This document shows positions 10,428-22,734 of a stretch of DNA of 64,000 nucleotides, in pieces (positions within the stretch are counted from its first letter, which is position 1; the number at the start of each line of letters is the position of its first letter). Source of the DNA: Gracilariopsis chorda (taxonomy: Eukaryota; Rhodophyta; Florideophyceae; Gracilariales; Gracilariaceae); assembly GCA_003194525.1 (NCBI GenBank), contig NBIV01000050.1, positions 288,721-352,720 of the forward strand, in the 5' to 3' direction. The notes under the pieces were generated by a model, which was not told the origin of the DNA, made no database searches, and saw only the letters and a list, made by a program, of their open reading frames with translations. The translations under genes and the position numbers were made by a program.

Positions 10428-10854
10428 TCTCAAATCGCAAAAAGCGCACACTCAAATTCATTAAATCAGAGCCTTAGCGTGCACTAAAAATGCGAAAGTC
10501 GGAGATGCCTCCGCCCCGTACGAGCTGTTCTGCAAAATGCGGCATTCGCTCTTTGGCCCAAACAGGTTACCAAAACCCAAATGCCGCCAAAACAGAGCCC
10601 AAAACAGCGTACTGGATGTGACACAACCCAATCTCAGCACCCACTCTGAGCGATCAGAACGCCTTCTGCCTTAACCAAACCTGCTCAGCTTCTAAACACC
10701 CACCCACCCCGTTTGAGCCGTCCTCCCTTCCGCCATCCCCGCGGTTGCCACTTTTATCATGACTCCACGTCTTCCTCCCGACACTACATCTTTCTCTGCT
10801 GGCAATCCGATTGACTCTGTTTCACCGCCGCCTCTTAAACCGCTTGCATAAACC

Positions 10855-11538
10855 ATGAAAAAGAAAACTGGTACAGCCCCATGGGGATTTGGGTTTTTTC
10901 AAAGGGAAACGGATATAATATTTGATCTTATTGACAAGCATTTTCCTATTGGACGTGAAGAATGGGCGGCATTGCTCAGCGAACACAATGAGATGTTCTC
11001 TCAGCGAGAGCGAAGTGTTGAATCACGCAAACGCAAGTTTTCCTCTCTTCCCCGCCGTCGCATGCCAACAGGGGATCCACTGATTCCTTATGTTGTCCGT
11101 CGTGCAAGATCAATAGGAGATTTGATCACCGAGCGTGCCGAAATCGCTGCGGACAAGGATTTCGAGGATGCGGTAGAAGTCTCGTTTAACGAAGCACAGT
11201 TATGAACATTAGTTGAGACTGATAAGGAGGGTGCACTAGACACGAATGAAACGAAAGATGTGAATGCGGAAAAGACTTTGGTACAAACACTGTTAAGGAT
11301 TGCACGCCTTTTAGTTCGTCCGCGCCCCATGATGCGTGGGAAGGATATTGGACACGATATTATGGATTTATTTAGGTTGTCGATGTTGAATGACGAGAAG
11401 CGGAGACAGGAGGACTTAGAACGCTGCAAAGAAGAGCGAGAGGAGAACCGACTGCAACGTCTTGACGAAAGTCGTCGTCACGGGAAATTGATGGAGATGA
11501 TGCTCATGTTGGTCGCAAAGTCATCGAATTCTCAGTAG
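10855..11538 (+). pseudogene. Myb/SANT-like DNA-binding protein of transposon H (one internal stop)
   Basis: 227-codon frame with a single in-frame TGA at about 11203-11205; frame and similarity continue on both sides. The N-terminal part has the helical pattern of Myb/SANT-like partners in Harbinger elements: FFQRETDIIFDLIDKHFPIG, RSVESRKRKFSSL and MPTGDPLIPYVVRRARSI. The C-terminal half is a charged coiled coil (EKRRQEDLERCKEERE). Such proteins bind the element ends and bring the transposase there; that role is from the family, not from this sequence. Transcription would converge on the transposase gene. Confidence 0.75.
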
Positions 11539-12794
11539 AGGTTAAAGGTATCCTGCAGATAATAATTAACATCTGCACTTATGTAAGGCATATAGGTTGA
11601 CAGAATCTGGTTTATGCCGATTTTGCGTGTTCGTAGATTAAACAGATGCGCACTGCAAAGCAGCATTATCCTCCTTTCTCCATTTTCTTTATACATGAAG
11701 CGGTCTTTCATTCGCGGAAACATTCCTTGAAATGCGCGCATGCCCCATTCGGAGGCTTGGCGAACTGAGATTGCTTGACGGAGGCGTACAAGGTCGTCTG
11801 GATCGGTAACATTCGTCTCATCCTGGGCAGATTTTAAAAGAAACGGGTGATGCTTCTTTCAGAACGCTGAATCTACCACACAAAGGCCGCCATGTTCGGC
11901 ATATTGAGCGCCAAGTTTGTTGTAAAGCTTTCCAAGATCTGCTATAGCAGAATTATGCATGCTGCCAGGAGCATTCAGCACACATGCTATGATCGTTCCA
12001 TTTGGAGCATATACAAAAACGTTTCCAACATAATGGTCGTGAGTCCATCCATTGTGGAACATGTTCTGAATAATACAATCACCAGATTGTTCCAATAACA
12101 GTTTGAGACTGTCCGCAACTGCATAGAAGCTGTCTAGTTTGTGATAATTCTCAGAAATAGCTTCCTTAAATTCTTGTACTTGAAGTAGATTTGGCATTCT
12201 TATAGTAGCATGCTTTTCGCGGGACAAGACACGCAGTAGCAAACCACTCCCAAACCGAAGAAACATAGAGCACACAGAGTTTGTAACTCCGAAGAAAAGG
12301 CACAAATTCCACATCGCCCCTCTTGTGCGATACCATGACAGCACAAGACCAAGGCACATTTCGGCTGTTATAGAGCGGGGACGGCCACTTTTGCTGAATC
12401 GTAGTCCTATATATCCATTGCGGGCGTGTGGAGTGTATCAGTAATACAATGGTTCGAATAGCTTCAGAAGATACACGAATGTAACGTGATCAATTCCTGT
12501 TACAATTATCATAGACTGATCAGACATTGAATTCAAAACGTATATAAACGGAGACTTTGATGGCAATAAAGCAGAACGAGTAATGCGACGATCGCGACGT
12601 CGTCTTCCTTCGGAGTTAAGCCTTTGTTTGAATGTTAAAATCTTAGAAAGCTCTCGGTTAAGCAGAGCAATCAGTAGGACTGAAGTTGGCGTCATGTTTT
12701 GGGACAGATTGAAAAAGGTAAAGACAATGCTAAGCTGAACATTTTGGCCTATCAAATTTTGCGCGGTAATATCAGTGACCGTTATGAAACTCAA
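11532..12794 (-). pseudogene. DDE (PIF/Harbinger-type) transposase of transposon H
   Basis: The reading frame from about 12415 to 11532 holds a DDE_Tnp_4-like nuclease: GRPRSITAEMCLGLVLSWYRTRG, then AVADSLKLLL (first Asp), HNGWTHDHYVGNVFVYAPNG, NAPGSMHNS, CVVDSAF (second Asp) and ASEWGMRAFQG (Glu). A TGA directly after VDSAF (about 11857) is the only stop in this stretch. The N-terminal part reads in 12794-12438 and joins through a frame change near 12438-12415. The product would cut and paste the element; the stop makes this copy non-autonomous unless read through. Confidence 0.8.
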
Positions 12795-12844
12795 AATGTG
12801 TGTTTGTGCTCATTTTGAGACATGTGAATTGCTCGCATTTTGCG

Positions 12845-12857
12845 TTTTAGGAGTCGC
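12845..12857 (-). repeat. Right terminal inverted repeat of transposon H
   Basis: TTTTAGGAGTCGC, the inverted copy of 10415-10427. Element D resumes just to the right with the codons for DCYY in its integrase zinc-finger region. Confidence 0.75.
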
Positions 12858-14102
12858 TCAGTAATAACAGTCAAATGCCATCGCGGGCCGATAGAACTCC
12901 CTACGCAGGGTAAGATACATCTTCCTTCCGCCAGGATGAGCTCCGAATTTCACATGATGTGACAAGTAAAGTACCCGTTTTTGGAGAGATCGAGGCATCA
13001 AAAGCTGTGGCGTAGAACTCACCAATCTACCAAGATATCCCTGGTCATTCGTTCCAAAGGGAAGCTGAAGTCCTCCATCAAGGTGCGCGCGAATCAACGT
13101 ACAGAAAGGGTCCACTTGCTGTTCTCTTATCATCTCCTCTGGATTAATGGGCAAAAAGGAAGCCATCGAAAGTTCCGAGGTCTCGGCGACGAGAATATCG
13201 TCGCACACGTCAACCGATACGATAGTAGTATCTTCTTCCGCTCCGTCAACCGTAAAGCACTGGAAATCGAAATTCTCGACCGCTTCAGCTTCAGCAGCCT
13301 TTCCCAAGCGGGACAAAGCGTCTGCCTGCACACGTGGAGCTCCTTTCTTGTACCGGACGTCCAAGTAAAATTCCGACAACCGGAGGGGGCATTGCATAAG
13401 GCGTCCCAACGGTTCGGAGATCTCCATCAACCAGCAGAGTGCTCCGTGTTCCATATGTACTCGAAAGTGAGTTCCAATGAGATAGAGTCGGAGCATTGCT
13501 AAGGCCCAAACCACAGCCACATATTCTTTCTCAGATACCGAGTAGTTGCGTTCGTGCACGTTCAGTGATCGATACCAATATCTGATAAAACTCTGGTCTC
13601 CACTTTCTGTGGTTTGAAACAGCGTACAACCAACTTGGTTGTTACATGCATCTGTAACCGATTCAAACGGTAGTTCCGGATTGGGAAGTGCCAATATCAG
13701 TGGTGACGTAATTCAGTCCACAAGGGATGAAAAGGCGGCCGCTTCCGCGTCCGCGAATGGTTCGAGTTAAGCTGGTTGTTCTTTGCAAAGAGCTTAGTAA
13801 GAGGCGTCGCGGGCTCAGCGAAGTTCGGTACGACACACCAATATACGTTGCACAAGCCGAGGAAGGATCGGAGTTCTGTCTGAGGTCTTGGGTGCTTGGC
13901 CTCCTTAAAGGACGTCATCCGTATCTTTTCGATAGAGAGCTGTACTGGGCGGATAATGCGACCAAGATACTTTACCGTATAAGTGAAAAACTCGCATCTT
14001 TTCAACTTCAGCGTGATGCCTGCGTCTTGCAGTACTGTTATGACTTCTCTCACGTGTTCCAAGGGATCGTCCATGGTATTGGGGAATAATATTATATCGT
14101 GA
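12858..14102 (-). pseudogene. RT C-terminal part, RNase H and integrase zinc finger of element D
   Basis: Continues D's RT after the copia insertion: DDPLEHVREVITVLQDAG, CEFFTYTVKYLGRII and ELRSFLGLCNVYWCVVPNFA (14074-13697), then RNase H and the start of integrase (13694-12858: YWYRSLNVHERNYSVSEKEYVAVVWA, QADALSRL, YLSHHVKFGAHPGGRKMYL). A break near 13695 separates the two pieces. Homology to copy A is clear at protein level, with much lower DNA similarity. Confidence 0.87.
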
Positions 14103-14413
14103 TGTTGAAAGAATAGGTAGGATGTCCTAGTAGGGACGTTGGTTCTAGTTCCAGCGTCGCCAGGTTACTTCCAGAGCTACTCTACTTAACGGTCTCTAGC
14201 TTCCAGTAACTACGGAGCAGACTTGTTTGAACATTTGTTTCTTCCGGTGCTTGCTCCATTTACTCGTTGGAGCAACACCGGGCATTCATTTGTGGAACGC
14301 TTTACACGAATTTTTGGTGCAACTTAGCACCAAGCATGCTGTCCGCGCAGCACAGAACTTTGTGCTGCTCTTTGCACCAGATGATGCCATACGGATGTTG
14401 CAGTTTTCTCGCA
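14103..14413 (-). repeat. 3' LTR of copia element E
   Basis: 311 bp, same length as the partner at 18596-18906, with roughly 90% identity by eye. It starts TGTTGAAAGAATAGG and ends TTTTCTCGCA. Confidence 0.9.
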
Positions 14414-15673
14414 CTCCCTCTCGTTCCAGTTTCACAATCTTCAAACCAAACATGACAGCCAACGGTTCATGGGTTGCTCTGTTATGAATCTTTGTCAGCA
14501 AATTTGCTGCCAATTCAGAACTTTTGCGGTACAGTACTTTCACGATTCCGCGTTGAACAGCATCACGAACCAAGTGATGTTTGACCTCAATATGTTTGGT
14601 TCTTTTGTTCAAAACCTCGTCTTTTCTTAGTGATATCATTCCCTGGTTATATCCATAGATCGTGATCAGTCTGTCCTCATGTCCAGCAGTTCGTTCATCA
14701 GTCTTCTCAGCCACACTCCCTCTCGAACTGCAAAAGACTTTACCACGTACTCGGCTTCCAGTGTTGATTGGGCAACTACTGTTTGCTTCTTGCTACGCCA
14801 AGATACTGCAGCACATGGATATTGGAACGCAAACCAGCTGGTGGACTTGCTATCGTGTTTGTCTCCTGCAAAGTCCGCATCAGATGTGCCAACACGTCCA
14901 TCATGATTATTTGCACTGTAGATCAATGTGGTATTCTGTGTACTGAGTAGGTACTTCAGCACAAAACTCGCTGCTTTCCAGTGTGCTCGATTGTAGCTTT
15001 ACATAAAATGGGCACGGTAAGACACTTCAAAGGCTATGTCAGGGCGTACAGTCTTGCAAACATGCATCAACAAACCCATCAGAACTCTGAACGGTAGTGC
15101 CATGGAGTTTCGTGCTTCATCGTCTTCGTCCTTGATGAGCGCAGCTTGTAGTGGTACATGCACAGCAGCATCACGTTCGACCTCGAACTGAATAGCAAGA
15201 CAAGGACTCATCGGTGCGTTATGAAGCTTGAGTGTCTTCCGGTCCGTACTGCGCTAAATAATGATGCCTAGGAACGTTCTAGGTTCATTGAAGATTCGAA
15301 TATTGACATGCTCTTCCAGTTTCTTACCAAATTGGTATAGGGTGGCCTTATCGTTGCCGACGACGATTCCATCGTCTATGTACACGAGAATAATGATCTT
15401 GTGTGCGCCTTGTCCAACAAAGAACAGTCCAACGTCATTATCGGATACAGAGCAGCCACTCTTTTTCATGATTTTCCAGAACTTAGTCCTCCAGGTTTTT
15501 GGTGCCTGCTTTAGGCCGTAGAGAGCCTTGATCAGTTTGTACACACAGTTTGGCTTTGCCTGGTTAACAAAGCCCTCAGGTTGCTTCATGTTGAGATCTT
15601 CGTTGAGTTCGCCATATAGAAATGCAGTGCGTACGTCGAACTGAATGCTGTTGATATCTTTGTTTGCCATCAA
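14286..15673 (-). pseudogene. Reverse transcriptase and RNase H of copia element E
   Basis: The RT piece 15673-15254 reads QFDVRTAFLYGELNEDL, ALYGLKQAPKTW and the catalytic LVYIDDGIVVG. Further pieces 15211-14999 and 14962-14666 read on through DADFAGDKHDSKSTSW and STLEAEYV (RNase H). The last piece 14714-14286 has KHIEVKHHLVRDAV and runs into the 3' LTR. Frame changes near 15250, 14990 and 14690 make it non-functional. Confidence 0.83.
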
Positions 15674-15833
15674 CGCCAGAACGGTGCGAACTGTGGTATA
15701 ATTAACAACAGGAAAAAACAGCTCTTCGTAGTCCAGGCCATGCCGCTGGGAGAATCCTCGAGCTACTAGTCACGCTCAATAATGTTAAAGATTACCACCT
15801 TCGTCGCGTTTTTTCAAGAAAATCCATCTGTTG

Positions 15834-17278
15834 CTAATAGGCTTGAGGTTGTACGAGTGTCCACACAGATCTGGTTTCGATGTGTGTCATCTTGTCGCAC
15901 ATTGCAGCCTTCCACTGACGGGCTTCCGTATCCCATAGAGCATCACGCACAGTCAGAGGATTGTAATCATCGCAGTTTCGCAGCGTATCACCAGTTAGCA
16001 TGGCTAGGACTGTGTCTGGTGAGAACCGCTGCGGCTTCTGACGCGTTCTAGTAGGCCTCCTGGGCTCGGCAGGGTACTGAGTCACCACTTCGGGATCGTA
16101 GGGAAGGTTCCCTTGTGCATCGGCGGGTACCTCCTCATTCTTCACATGTCCTGCGGCCAATTGATCATCTTGCTCCAGGGCCACATTCTTCACCTGCCAA
16201 TCTTCTACGACATCGTCATGCTGGACCCCAGCCAGGTCCACTTCTTCTGCTGTGGAGGTGTGTTGTTGGTTCCAGCCTATGAAGTTCTCGTTGAAGTCTA
16301 CATCCTTCGAAACCATCATACGAATCTCGTTGGGGATTTACACCTTGTAACATTTCCGGCTTTCGTAACCCACCAATATTCCTTTGATAGTTGTGTTGTC
16401 GTACGTCGCTCTGCGTTGGCGCCGTTCACGACGAATTTTTACGTAATATTGTCCACTAAATGGCCTAACATGGTTCGCCTTCTCTGTGAACTAATGTACG
16501 GTTTCATAGGTACTTCGCAGTATTGCCTGCTTCAGCCCACAGTTGACGGCAGAGAGGTGTGCAATCAACTGTCCGTAGCATGGTCCGCGCTTTGTCGTTC
16601 AGAGTTCAGTTGAGGCGCTCCGCGTTTCCATTAGATTCCGGACTGTATGGAGGGGAAGGTTCAAGGACCATTCCATTTCTCTTGAACCAGATCGTCAGCG
16701 AATTCCATAGATAATTCTTTGCATTATCATACCTAAAACGCTTGAGCTGACGACCAGACTGCGTTTCAAACATCGTCATCATGTTTTTCACCATGGTTCC
16801 ACGCGGCTACGGTTTCTCATGAACTGTACGGCATACATGCAACCCTTTTCATCGTATGCTCTCACGATATACTACGACTTACTGAGAATTTCGACGTTTA
16901 TCGGACCCATAATGCCCGAGTGTACGAGGTCGAGCACCTTGATGTCTTCGGTCGATGCTGGGCTCGGACGGCGTGGCTCACGCCGAGCTTTTCCCTCCGC
17001 GCAAGTTCAGAATGGCCGATTTCCTGGGTGAGTTCTGGTCTCACACCACTGAATAGCCTTAGAGTTCTTCTAATGTAGTCTGCAATGGCATGTCCAAGGC
17101 ATCTGTGCCAGCTTACTGTAAAGTTCTCTGGCGTACAGGTAATGAGTGACTTGTCCGAGTGGCCATGGGGCTCAAGCTCTATCTTGTAAAGCCCTTCAGA
17201 AAGCTCGTTGCCCATCATCAGGATATTGGAGCTCTTCTGCATCAGTACCACGGCGATTTCATTCCCATCATCATCCAA
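15834..17278 (-). pseudogene. Integrase region of copia element E (several breaks)
   Basis: Fragments of the copia integrase in changing frames: the region after the protease (17278-16898, with SWHRCLGHA as the zinc-finger start), the core with ETQSGRQLKRFRYDNAKNY and the PYSPESNGNAERLN glutamate block (16794-16606), then a Glu/Asp-rich linker and the start of RT (16319-15834, TRTRQKPQRFSPD). No continuous frame remains. Confidence 0.75.
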
Positions 17279-17284
17279 CAGGAA

Positions 17285-18511
17285 CTATTTCATAAAGCCT
17301 CTGCGGCGTATAGCACTAACGGTGAGCAGGTTACACATGAGCTGTGGAACATACAGAACATCATATAAACGGATCTTGACTAGTTCATCTTGTCCATCGA
17401 TTGCCCAGCATTGTATTTCTCTATGGCCGTTCACTTGTATCGTGCTCCCATCGCCCACAGATACATGCTTGTTATCTGACGACTGTAGCCCATGTACAAC
17501 GTAATTCACATTGTTGGTCATGTGCTTCGATGCACCAGAGTCCAAGTACCAACGAGTCTCCTGTCCTGATCGTACTCTATGGTTCGCAACATATTCTGTT
17601 TCTCTTAACATCACGTTGTGCTTCGTATGTTGAGCTTCACATTGGAGATCAATTTCTTCATCTTCATTATTCTTCTCGTTTCCCAAGAGAACTACATTCA
17701 AACAGAAAACTGCACAATGATCATCATCATTTCCCGTGTTGTCATGATCTTTGTAACGGCGCTTCTTTTCACCCTTGTAGTTCTTACTCTCAGGATTAAG
17801 CCAACAGTTCCTCATTTTATGGCCTTTCTTCTTACAGAAGAAACATCTACCGTCATTCTGAGACTTGGTCCAGTACTTCTTAGTACGTGTGTGGAGGCCT
17901 CTATCATGTCCTTCGACACTGTTGCACGTCGTGTCTTGCTTCGCGAGTTGTGATTCCCTCGCGATAAGCCTCGGTACAGCATCCTTCAATGATGTCCCAG
18001 TCTGGTTGATTACCTCAGCTGTCACATCAAAATCATTCGTTAGTCCTCTGAGGATTGCACGACGTTTTTCAGCGTCCAAAGCTGTATAGCCTATGCCACC
18101 AAGCTTCATTTCTATGACTGTCGGACGGTTGATGTAGTGCAAAACGCTTTCGGATGCGTCCATGCGCATGTCCTGGTACCTTTTCAGTAGTGTGTCGATG
18201 CTTGCTTGCGATACCATCTCAAAGTCAGACTTCAGTTTCGCCAAAATTGCAGATGGATCACGCATGTTTATAACTGGAGCGACACATGATTCGTGAACTG
18301 AAAGCAGAATGCACGACAAAGCAGTGTCATGTTTTGTCTCGAACTTCAGCATCTCGTCAACCGTTTCTGGCTTCACCTCATTCCCTGTCACCAGTCGCCA
18401 AACACCCTTCGATCATAGTACCATCTCAACTTTGTGGGAGCACATGAAGTAGTTGTCGGCCTTCAGCAGCGGAATACGTAGTTTTACCGCGTCAACCAGA
18501 CTTTCAGCCAT
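17285..18511 (-). pseudogene. Gag and protease of copia element E
   Basis: Reading starts at an ATG at 18511 (MAESLVDAVKLRIPLL) and crosses one TGA near 18412 before a long open stretch. The UBN2-type gag domain is followed by the zinc knuckle CFFCKKKGHKMRNC and the copia protease block WYLDSGASKHMT, then GDGSTIQVNGHR and YVPQLMCNLLTVSAI. It ends at a stop near 17285, where the integrase part should continue. Confidence 0.85.
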
Positions 18512-18595
18512 CGCGGATGTTTGCAGAGCGAACACTGGAAATAAGTAAGTGAACCTGAGAACTCGATAGCAGTGCATAAGGGGGGCCCTATAACC

Positions 18596-18906
18596 TGTTG
18601 AAAGAATGGGTAGGATGTCTTAGTAGGAACGTTGGTTCTAGTTCCAACCTCGCCAGTTTAATTTCAGAGCTACTCTACTTAATGGTCTCTAGCTTCCAGC
18701 AACTACGAAGCAGACTCGTTTGAACATTTTTATCTTTCGGTGCTTGCCCCATTTGCTCGGTGGAGCAACACCGGGCATTCCGTTCTGGAATGCTTAACAT
18801 GAATAATTGGTGCAACTTAATACCAAACATGCTGTCCGCACAGCACATAAATTTGTGCTGCTCTTTGCAACAGATGGTGCCATACGGACGTCGCAGTTTT
18901 CTTACA
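18596..18906 (-). repeat. 5' LTR of copia element E
   Basis: 311 bp partner of 14103-14413, starting TGTTGAAAGAATGGG and ending TTTTCTTACA. Element D resumes at 18907. Confidence 0.9.
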
Positions 18907-20613
18907 CGTCAAGGTGCAGGAGACATGTGTTCCATATGAATCGAGCTAATGTTATAAAGATCGCCCGTTGAAACGTAGCCGGGGCATTGGTTAACCCAAA
19001 GCACATCCGTCTGAAACGGTACAACCCTTGATGAAACACGAAAGACGTTTTGTCACGGTCCTCCTTGTGAATAGGAACCTGCCAATGTCCCCAAGTTGCG
19101 TCCTCGGCGATGAAGACAGTCGCGTTACAAAGCGACTCAATGTACTCGTCTATCCGAGGGATCTGGTAAACGTCTTTGACGGTCACCGCGTTAAGGCGGC
19201 GGTAGTCGATACAGAATCGCCACGATCCATCCGGCTTAGGCACCAGCACTATTGGTGATGCCCAAGAGGACTGAGCCGGCTCTGTAACGCCTGCTCGCAG
19301 CATTTTCTCAACCTGAGATTTCTCTTCTTCTCGAGCCTTTGGTACAGCCCAGTAAGGGTGCCGAGCTATAGGACGAGTATTCGGGAGCAAATCGATACGA
19401 TGTTTCGTAATTCCGTTAGTTCCAAGGGAATTGTCTCACATGGGAGTGAACTCTCGGAGCATTTTCTTCATCCTTTCACGATGTGATTCTGGAACATGAC
19501 TGAGATCGAATTTCTCTAACATCTCGACAGGATTAATCTTTTCTGCTTCACCAGATGAAGCTTTCTTTTCCAAAGTTTCCAAGTGTTCTGCATCCGATTT
19601 AAGCTCGCGCTTGGTAGCAATTGAGTTACTCTCCTCCCCCTTCTTAGAATTAAGGACGCCGAGCACTTCGGAAACTGGGATCTTCGTCGGTACGATAGCG
19701 GCTGGATGTGGCAGCACAGTTCCAAGTACTTGGTTCTTTACTAACCCTTGCGGGGTTTGGCCAAAGCTAGCGACCAGTACTTCGAATGGTTTATCCGGCT
19801 CCAAGGAAACGAATACATTCGCTAACGCAAGTTGACGCTGGTCGTACAGCTAGGGAAGTGGCTGCAACCCACGAAAGCCATGTTGTTTAGACAGGGCTGT
19901 CACCCAAACCTGGGATTCCGGAGGTACGGTAATTGACTTAGCAATTCGAATCTTCGTTGAAGCGGGGGAAGTATCCAGAACTTTCTGGCCAGCAGGCAAC
20001 GGAACTTGCTTGCGCGCAGCACGCTTCACGGATTACTGACAATAGGGACTGAAGATCCATCTTCCATCTCCACTTATCGCGCATGGGGGCGAATCGCTTC
20101 GACGAATCGATCACAGAAATCACATCCAAGAATCACTGGAGCAGCGAGGTAATTGCAAACCACAAACTGTAGCTGGAAAACAAAGTTACCTAAGCGAACT
20201 GACAGAGGTAGATACCCAACCATTTTCAATGGCTTGCTGTTCGTATCAGCGATATCAAATGCTGGACCTTCTCAAACATGATCCCAGAGAGAGGGAGGTA
20301 TCAGTTCTGAATTGATCAGGTTCGGGGCGGCACCTGTGTCCAAAACAGATAACTGTCTAACCATGAACTGGTGTCAAAGGCCGAGGTCGGCATATACTCT
20401 ATAATTCCTCTTAGGCATCACAAGGACTCGATCCGGGAAACAGAGGTTACAGGACCGTATCCACGGACCACGCAGAACCGCGAGGTGTTCCGAGTCAGAG
20501 TCGGTTTGAGCCATTTTCCTATTGAGGATAGTTACTGGGGAGCGAAGCAAAGGCGCTTCAGACGTCTTCAACTTCGGCTCAGAAGTCGCCCGTCCCGTAG
20601 AGGAGACTCCCAA
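18902..20613 (-). pseudogene. Protease and RT N-terminal half of element D
   Basis: From right to left: pol start with KRNYRVYADLGL (20613-20374), protease region in broken frames down to about 19938, the segment equivalent to copy A's ILVANLGEHPQYLVKHQVIGSV (19804-19436), and RT with FCIDYRRLNAVT and GLTNAPATFQR (19390-18902) ending HLD, where copia E interrupts YLDD. Stops at several points; part of the protease is hard to read. Confidence 0.82.
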
Positions 20614-20615
20614 GA

Positions 20616-22524
20616 TTAGTTTTCCGGAGGTGTATCCACCGCATTTGGCGGACTACTTCCATTCTGCAACACCGATTGATTCCCCCGCACTGACGCGCTT
20701 TGCTCTTGTTGAGCACCAGAATTCTGTCCCGACGTTGCTTGCGCCGGGGTTTCAGAAGGCTGGAGACCGAAGTACACCCTTCCCCGCTCGTAGGTCAGAC
20801 TCGGAACCCGCGCTTTATCAGCAGTTGACAAAGCCCCGTAGTTCGCAAGAACCTTGTGGAACTCACGAGCTGGGAGAGCACATAGTGGTGCAACGGGACC
20901 GAAACGATAACATCCAGGACAGATTATCGAGCAATCGGTCTGTCGCGAGTCCACATGACGTGGCTGCAAATCTCTGCAACTAGGGCGGTTAACGCGAACA
21001 GTGTTATTTGCATAAGCTAGAGAAGGAGCCCGTACCTGGTTGTTCTCTGCGTACAGCGTTCCATCCGCCTCCGCACTTTCAACCGAAGTTGACGGCAATC
21101 CATCCGTCACCAGCGACTCTGGGCCACTTCCAAAAAAATGTATATTGGCACCGTATTTATGAGTGGTACCTTGGTGACCGAGAGACCACGAAGGCATCAC
21201 GCAACTAGTGCTCGAAAAGAGGGATCCAAACCATCAATGAACATGTTGCACCGCTCCTGCGCGGAGTAAACAATACCACACCTATGAAAAGCCTTGTTTA
21301 AACGGGTTGAATATACAATCTCCGTTTCATCGGACTTCTGCTTTTCATCGCGGAGAGCTAGAATCGCATTCTGAATCGCGTTGCTAGTAGCGGACGAGCT
21401 TAGTAGGTACTGATTGGCCTCAGGCCAGCAAATAACGCCACCTTCCGAGGCTCTCGTGGTTCCTCGAACAGAATTGATTTGAACTTCGGCAAAGCCCTAC
21501 GAGAAGTACGGCAGCGCGATATAAGCCTGCGCTTCGCTCATTCCGAGAATATCGGCCTCCTGACCATACTTCGCAAAAAAATCGAGTACAAGTATCGGAT
21601 CATCTCCCAAAAACTTCTTCGTGAGAACGAGAGCCATATGGTTAATACAGTCCTTAGCTTTTCCCATTCCTCGGGAGGTGCGTGCCGACGAAGAATCATC
21701 CAGTCGATAGTATCGATATGATAACAACTTCTGATACATCGGATTCATAGGTTTGATCTCTTTTAACCCGAGGTGTCCGTGACCCTTATCCAGGGTACGG
21801 ATTACACGCTAAGAGGTAAAACTGGCCTTAGACCGGGTTCTTCGAGACGCTCGGTGATTGTCTTCACCATCCGACGACTCGAACAAACCATTATCAGAAG
21901 ATTCTGAAGCTGAAGAATCCGATTGGATGTCAAATTCCTTCTTAGCCTTGCAACGGGGACGAGCCAGCGAATGATGATCGGAATGATGTGAATCCGCATC
22001 CTTGTTGGTGACTTCCGCGTGCATGAGGATAATCGCTTCCAAAGTCTCCAAGCGAGCACCTAAACGTCCCGCCCGTATTCAATCGGTAATCCTCTTGGAG
22101 GACCCTGAACTCTTCCGCAAAGGCGGCGGGCGAGCCCAGACTTTCCAAGATGGAATTGATATCACAACGAAGGCGAGAAATGTCTCCAGAAACATCCCTG
22201 ACTTCGGCTTCATCGACCTTTCGTCGAAGGCTGTGTAGATCCTCCAACAAGAAACCATGTGCAACTTGCATAATTCGCACTTGAGCCTCCTAGATGGAGG
22301 AAGATGGCGACTGGGAGACCCGATTAATCGCTGACGGTGTCTCCGCAACAAGTGGATTGACCTGAGCGACCACTCGAGATTCCGAGGCAACTGACGGCGC
22401 ATTCTGAGGATCCGGCACATCATTATCACGAGACAAATTCTCCGGAACGGACATCCGCGAACGCGGTGCTGCGGAAGCAGGACCTGCGCTCGAATCTTTC
22501 CGTGAGTTCGGATGGGGTGGCATT
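20616..22524 (-). pseudogene. Gag of element D
   Basis: Starts at the ATG at 22524 (MPPHPNSRKDSS) and reads gag in several frames. A heptad-like helical region (LHSLRRKVDEAEVRDVSGDI) lies at about 22280-22100. The gag core follows: NPMYQKLLSYRYYRLDDSS and NKKFLGDDPILVLDFFAKYG match copy A's gag closely. The end with SIICPGCYRFGPVAPLC is a zinc knuckle whose histidine position is proline. It stops at 20616 with PPEN, like copy A's KAEN end. Confidence 0.8.
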
Positions 22525-22713
22525 GTACAGTGGATAAATGACCGACTAAGTGAAAGCTCCATGAATTCGACAACCAAATTTCCAGAACAATAAAATGGCA
22601 AGTGAATTCCTTCTAAATACGACTGTTTCCACAGAAAACCACCAAAAGACTGCACTACAGTGAGACTCCCGTTCAAGGGTAACTGAAACCCTAGAACCGC
22701 TGAGAGTAAACCG

Positions 22714-22732
22714 ATTATAGGTCGGGAGACAA
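22714..22732 (-). other. Primer-binding site of element D
   Basis: ATTATAGGTCGGGAGACAA on the plus strand, two bases off the site of copies A and B (ATTCTAGGTCGGGAGACCA) and directly inside the LTR end, as expected for a 5' LTR on the right. Confidence 0.6.
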
Positions 22733-22734
22733 CT

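Larger units (their letters stand above)
10415..12857. mobile_element. PIF/Harbinger-like DNA transposon H, two convergent genes
   Basis: About 2.44 kb bounded by the inverted repeat GCGACTCCTAAAA (10415-10427 and, inverted, 12845-12857), inserted in the integrase part of element D. It carries a Myb/SANT-like gene on the plus strand and a DDE transposase on the minus strand, tail to tail with 3' ends overlapping by 7 bases. Two proteins, a transposase and a Myb-like partner, is the known PIF/Harbinger arrangement. No clean 3-bp target duplication is visible, and part of D is missing at the site, so a flank was probably lost. Each gene shows one in-frame TGA; the transposase N-terminus may also be frameshifted. 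Confidence 0.8.
14103..18906 (-). mobile_element. Ty1/copia element E inside the RT of element D
   Basis: 4.8-kb copia element with 311-bp LTRs at both ends (14103-14413 and 18596-18906), both TGTTGAAAG... to ...CA. Flanking bases are CGTGA on the left and CGTCA on the right, a 5-bp target duplication with one change. Removing the element and one repeat restores D's reading through its YLDD motif, proving the order of insertion. The gene order gag, protease, integrase, RT, RNase H on the minus strand is the copia order. The LTRs differ at many positions and the polyprotein is broken repeatedly, so the element is old and dead. Confidence 0.93.
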
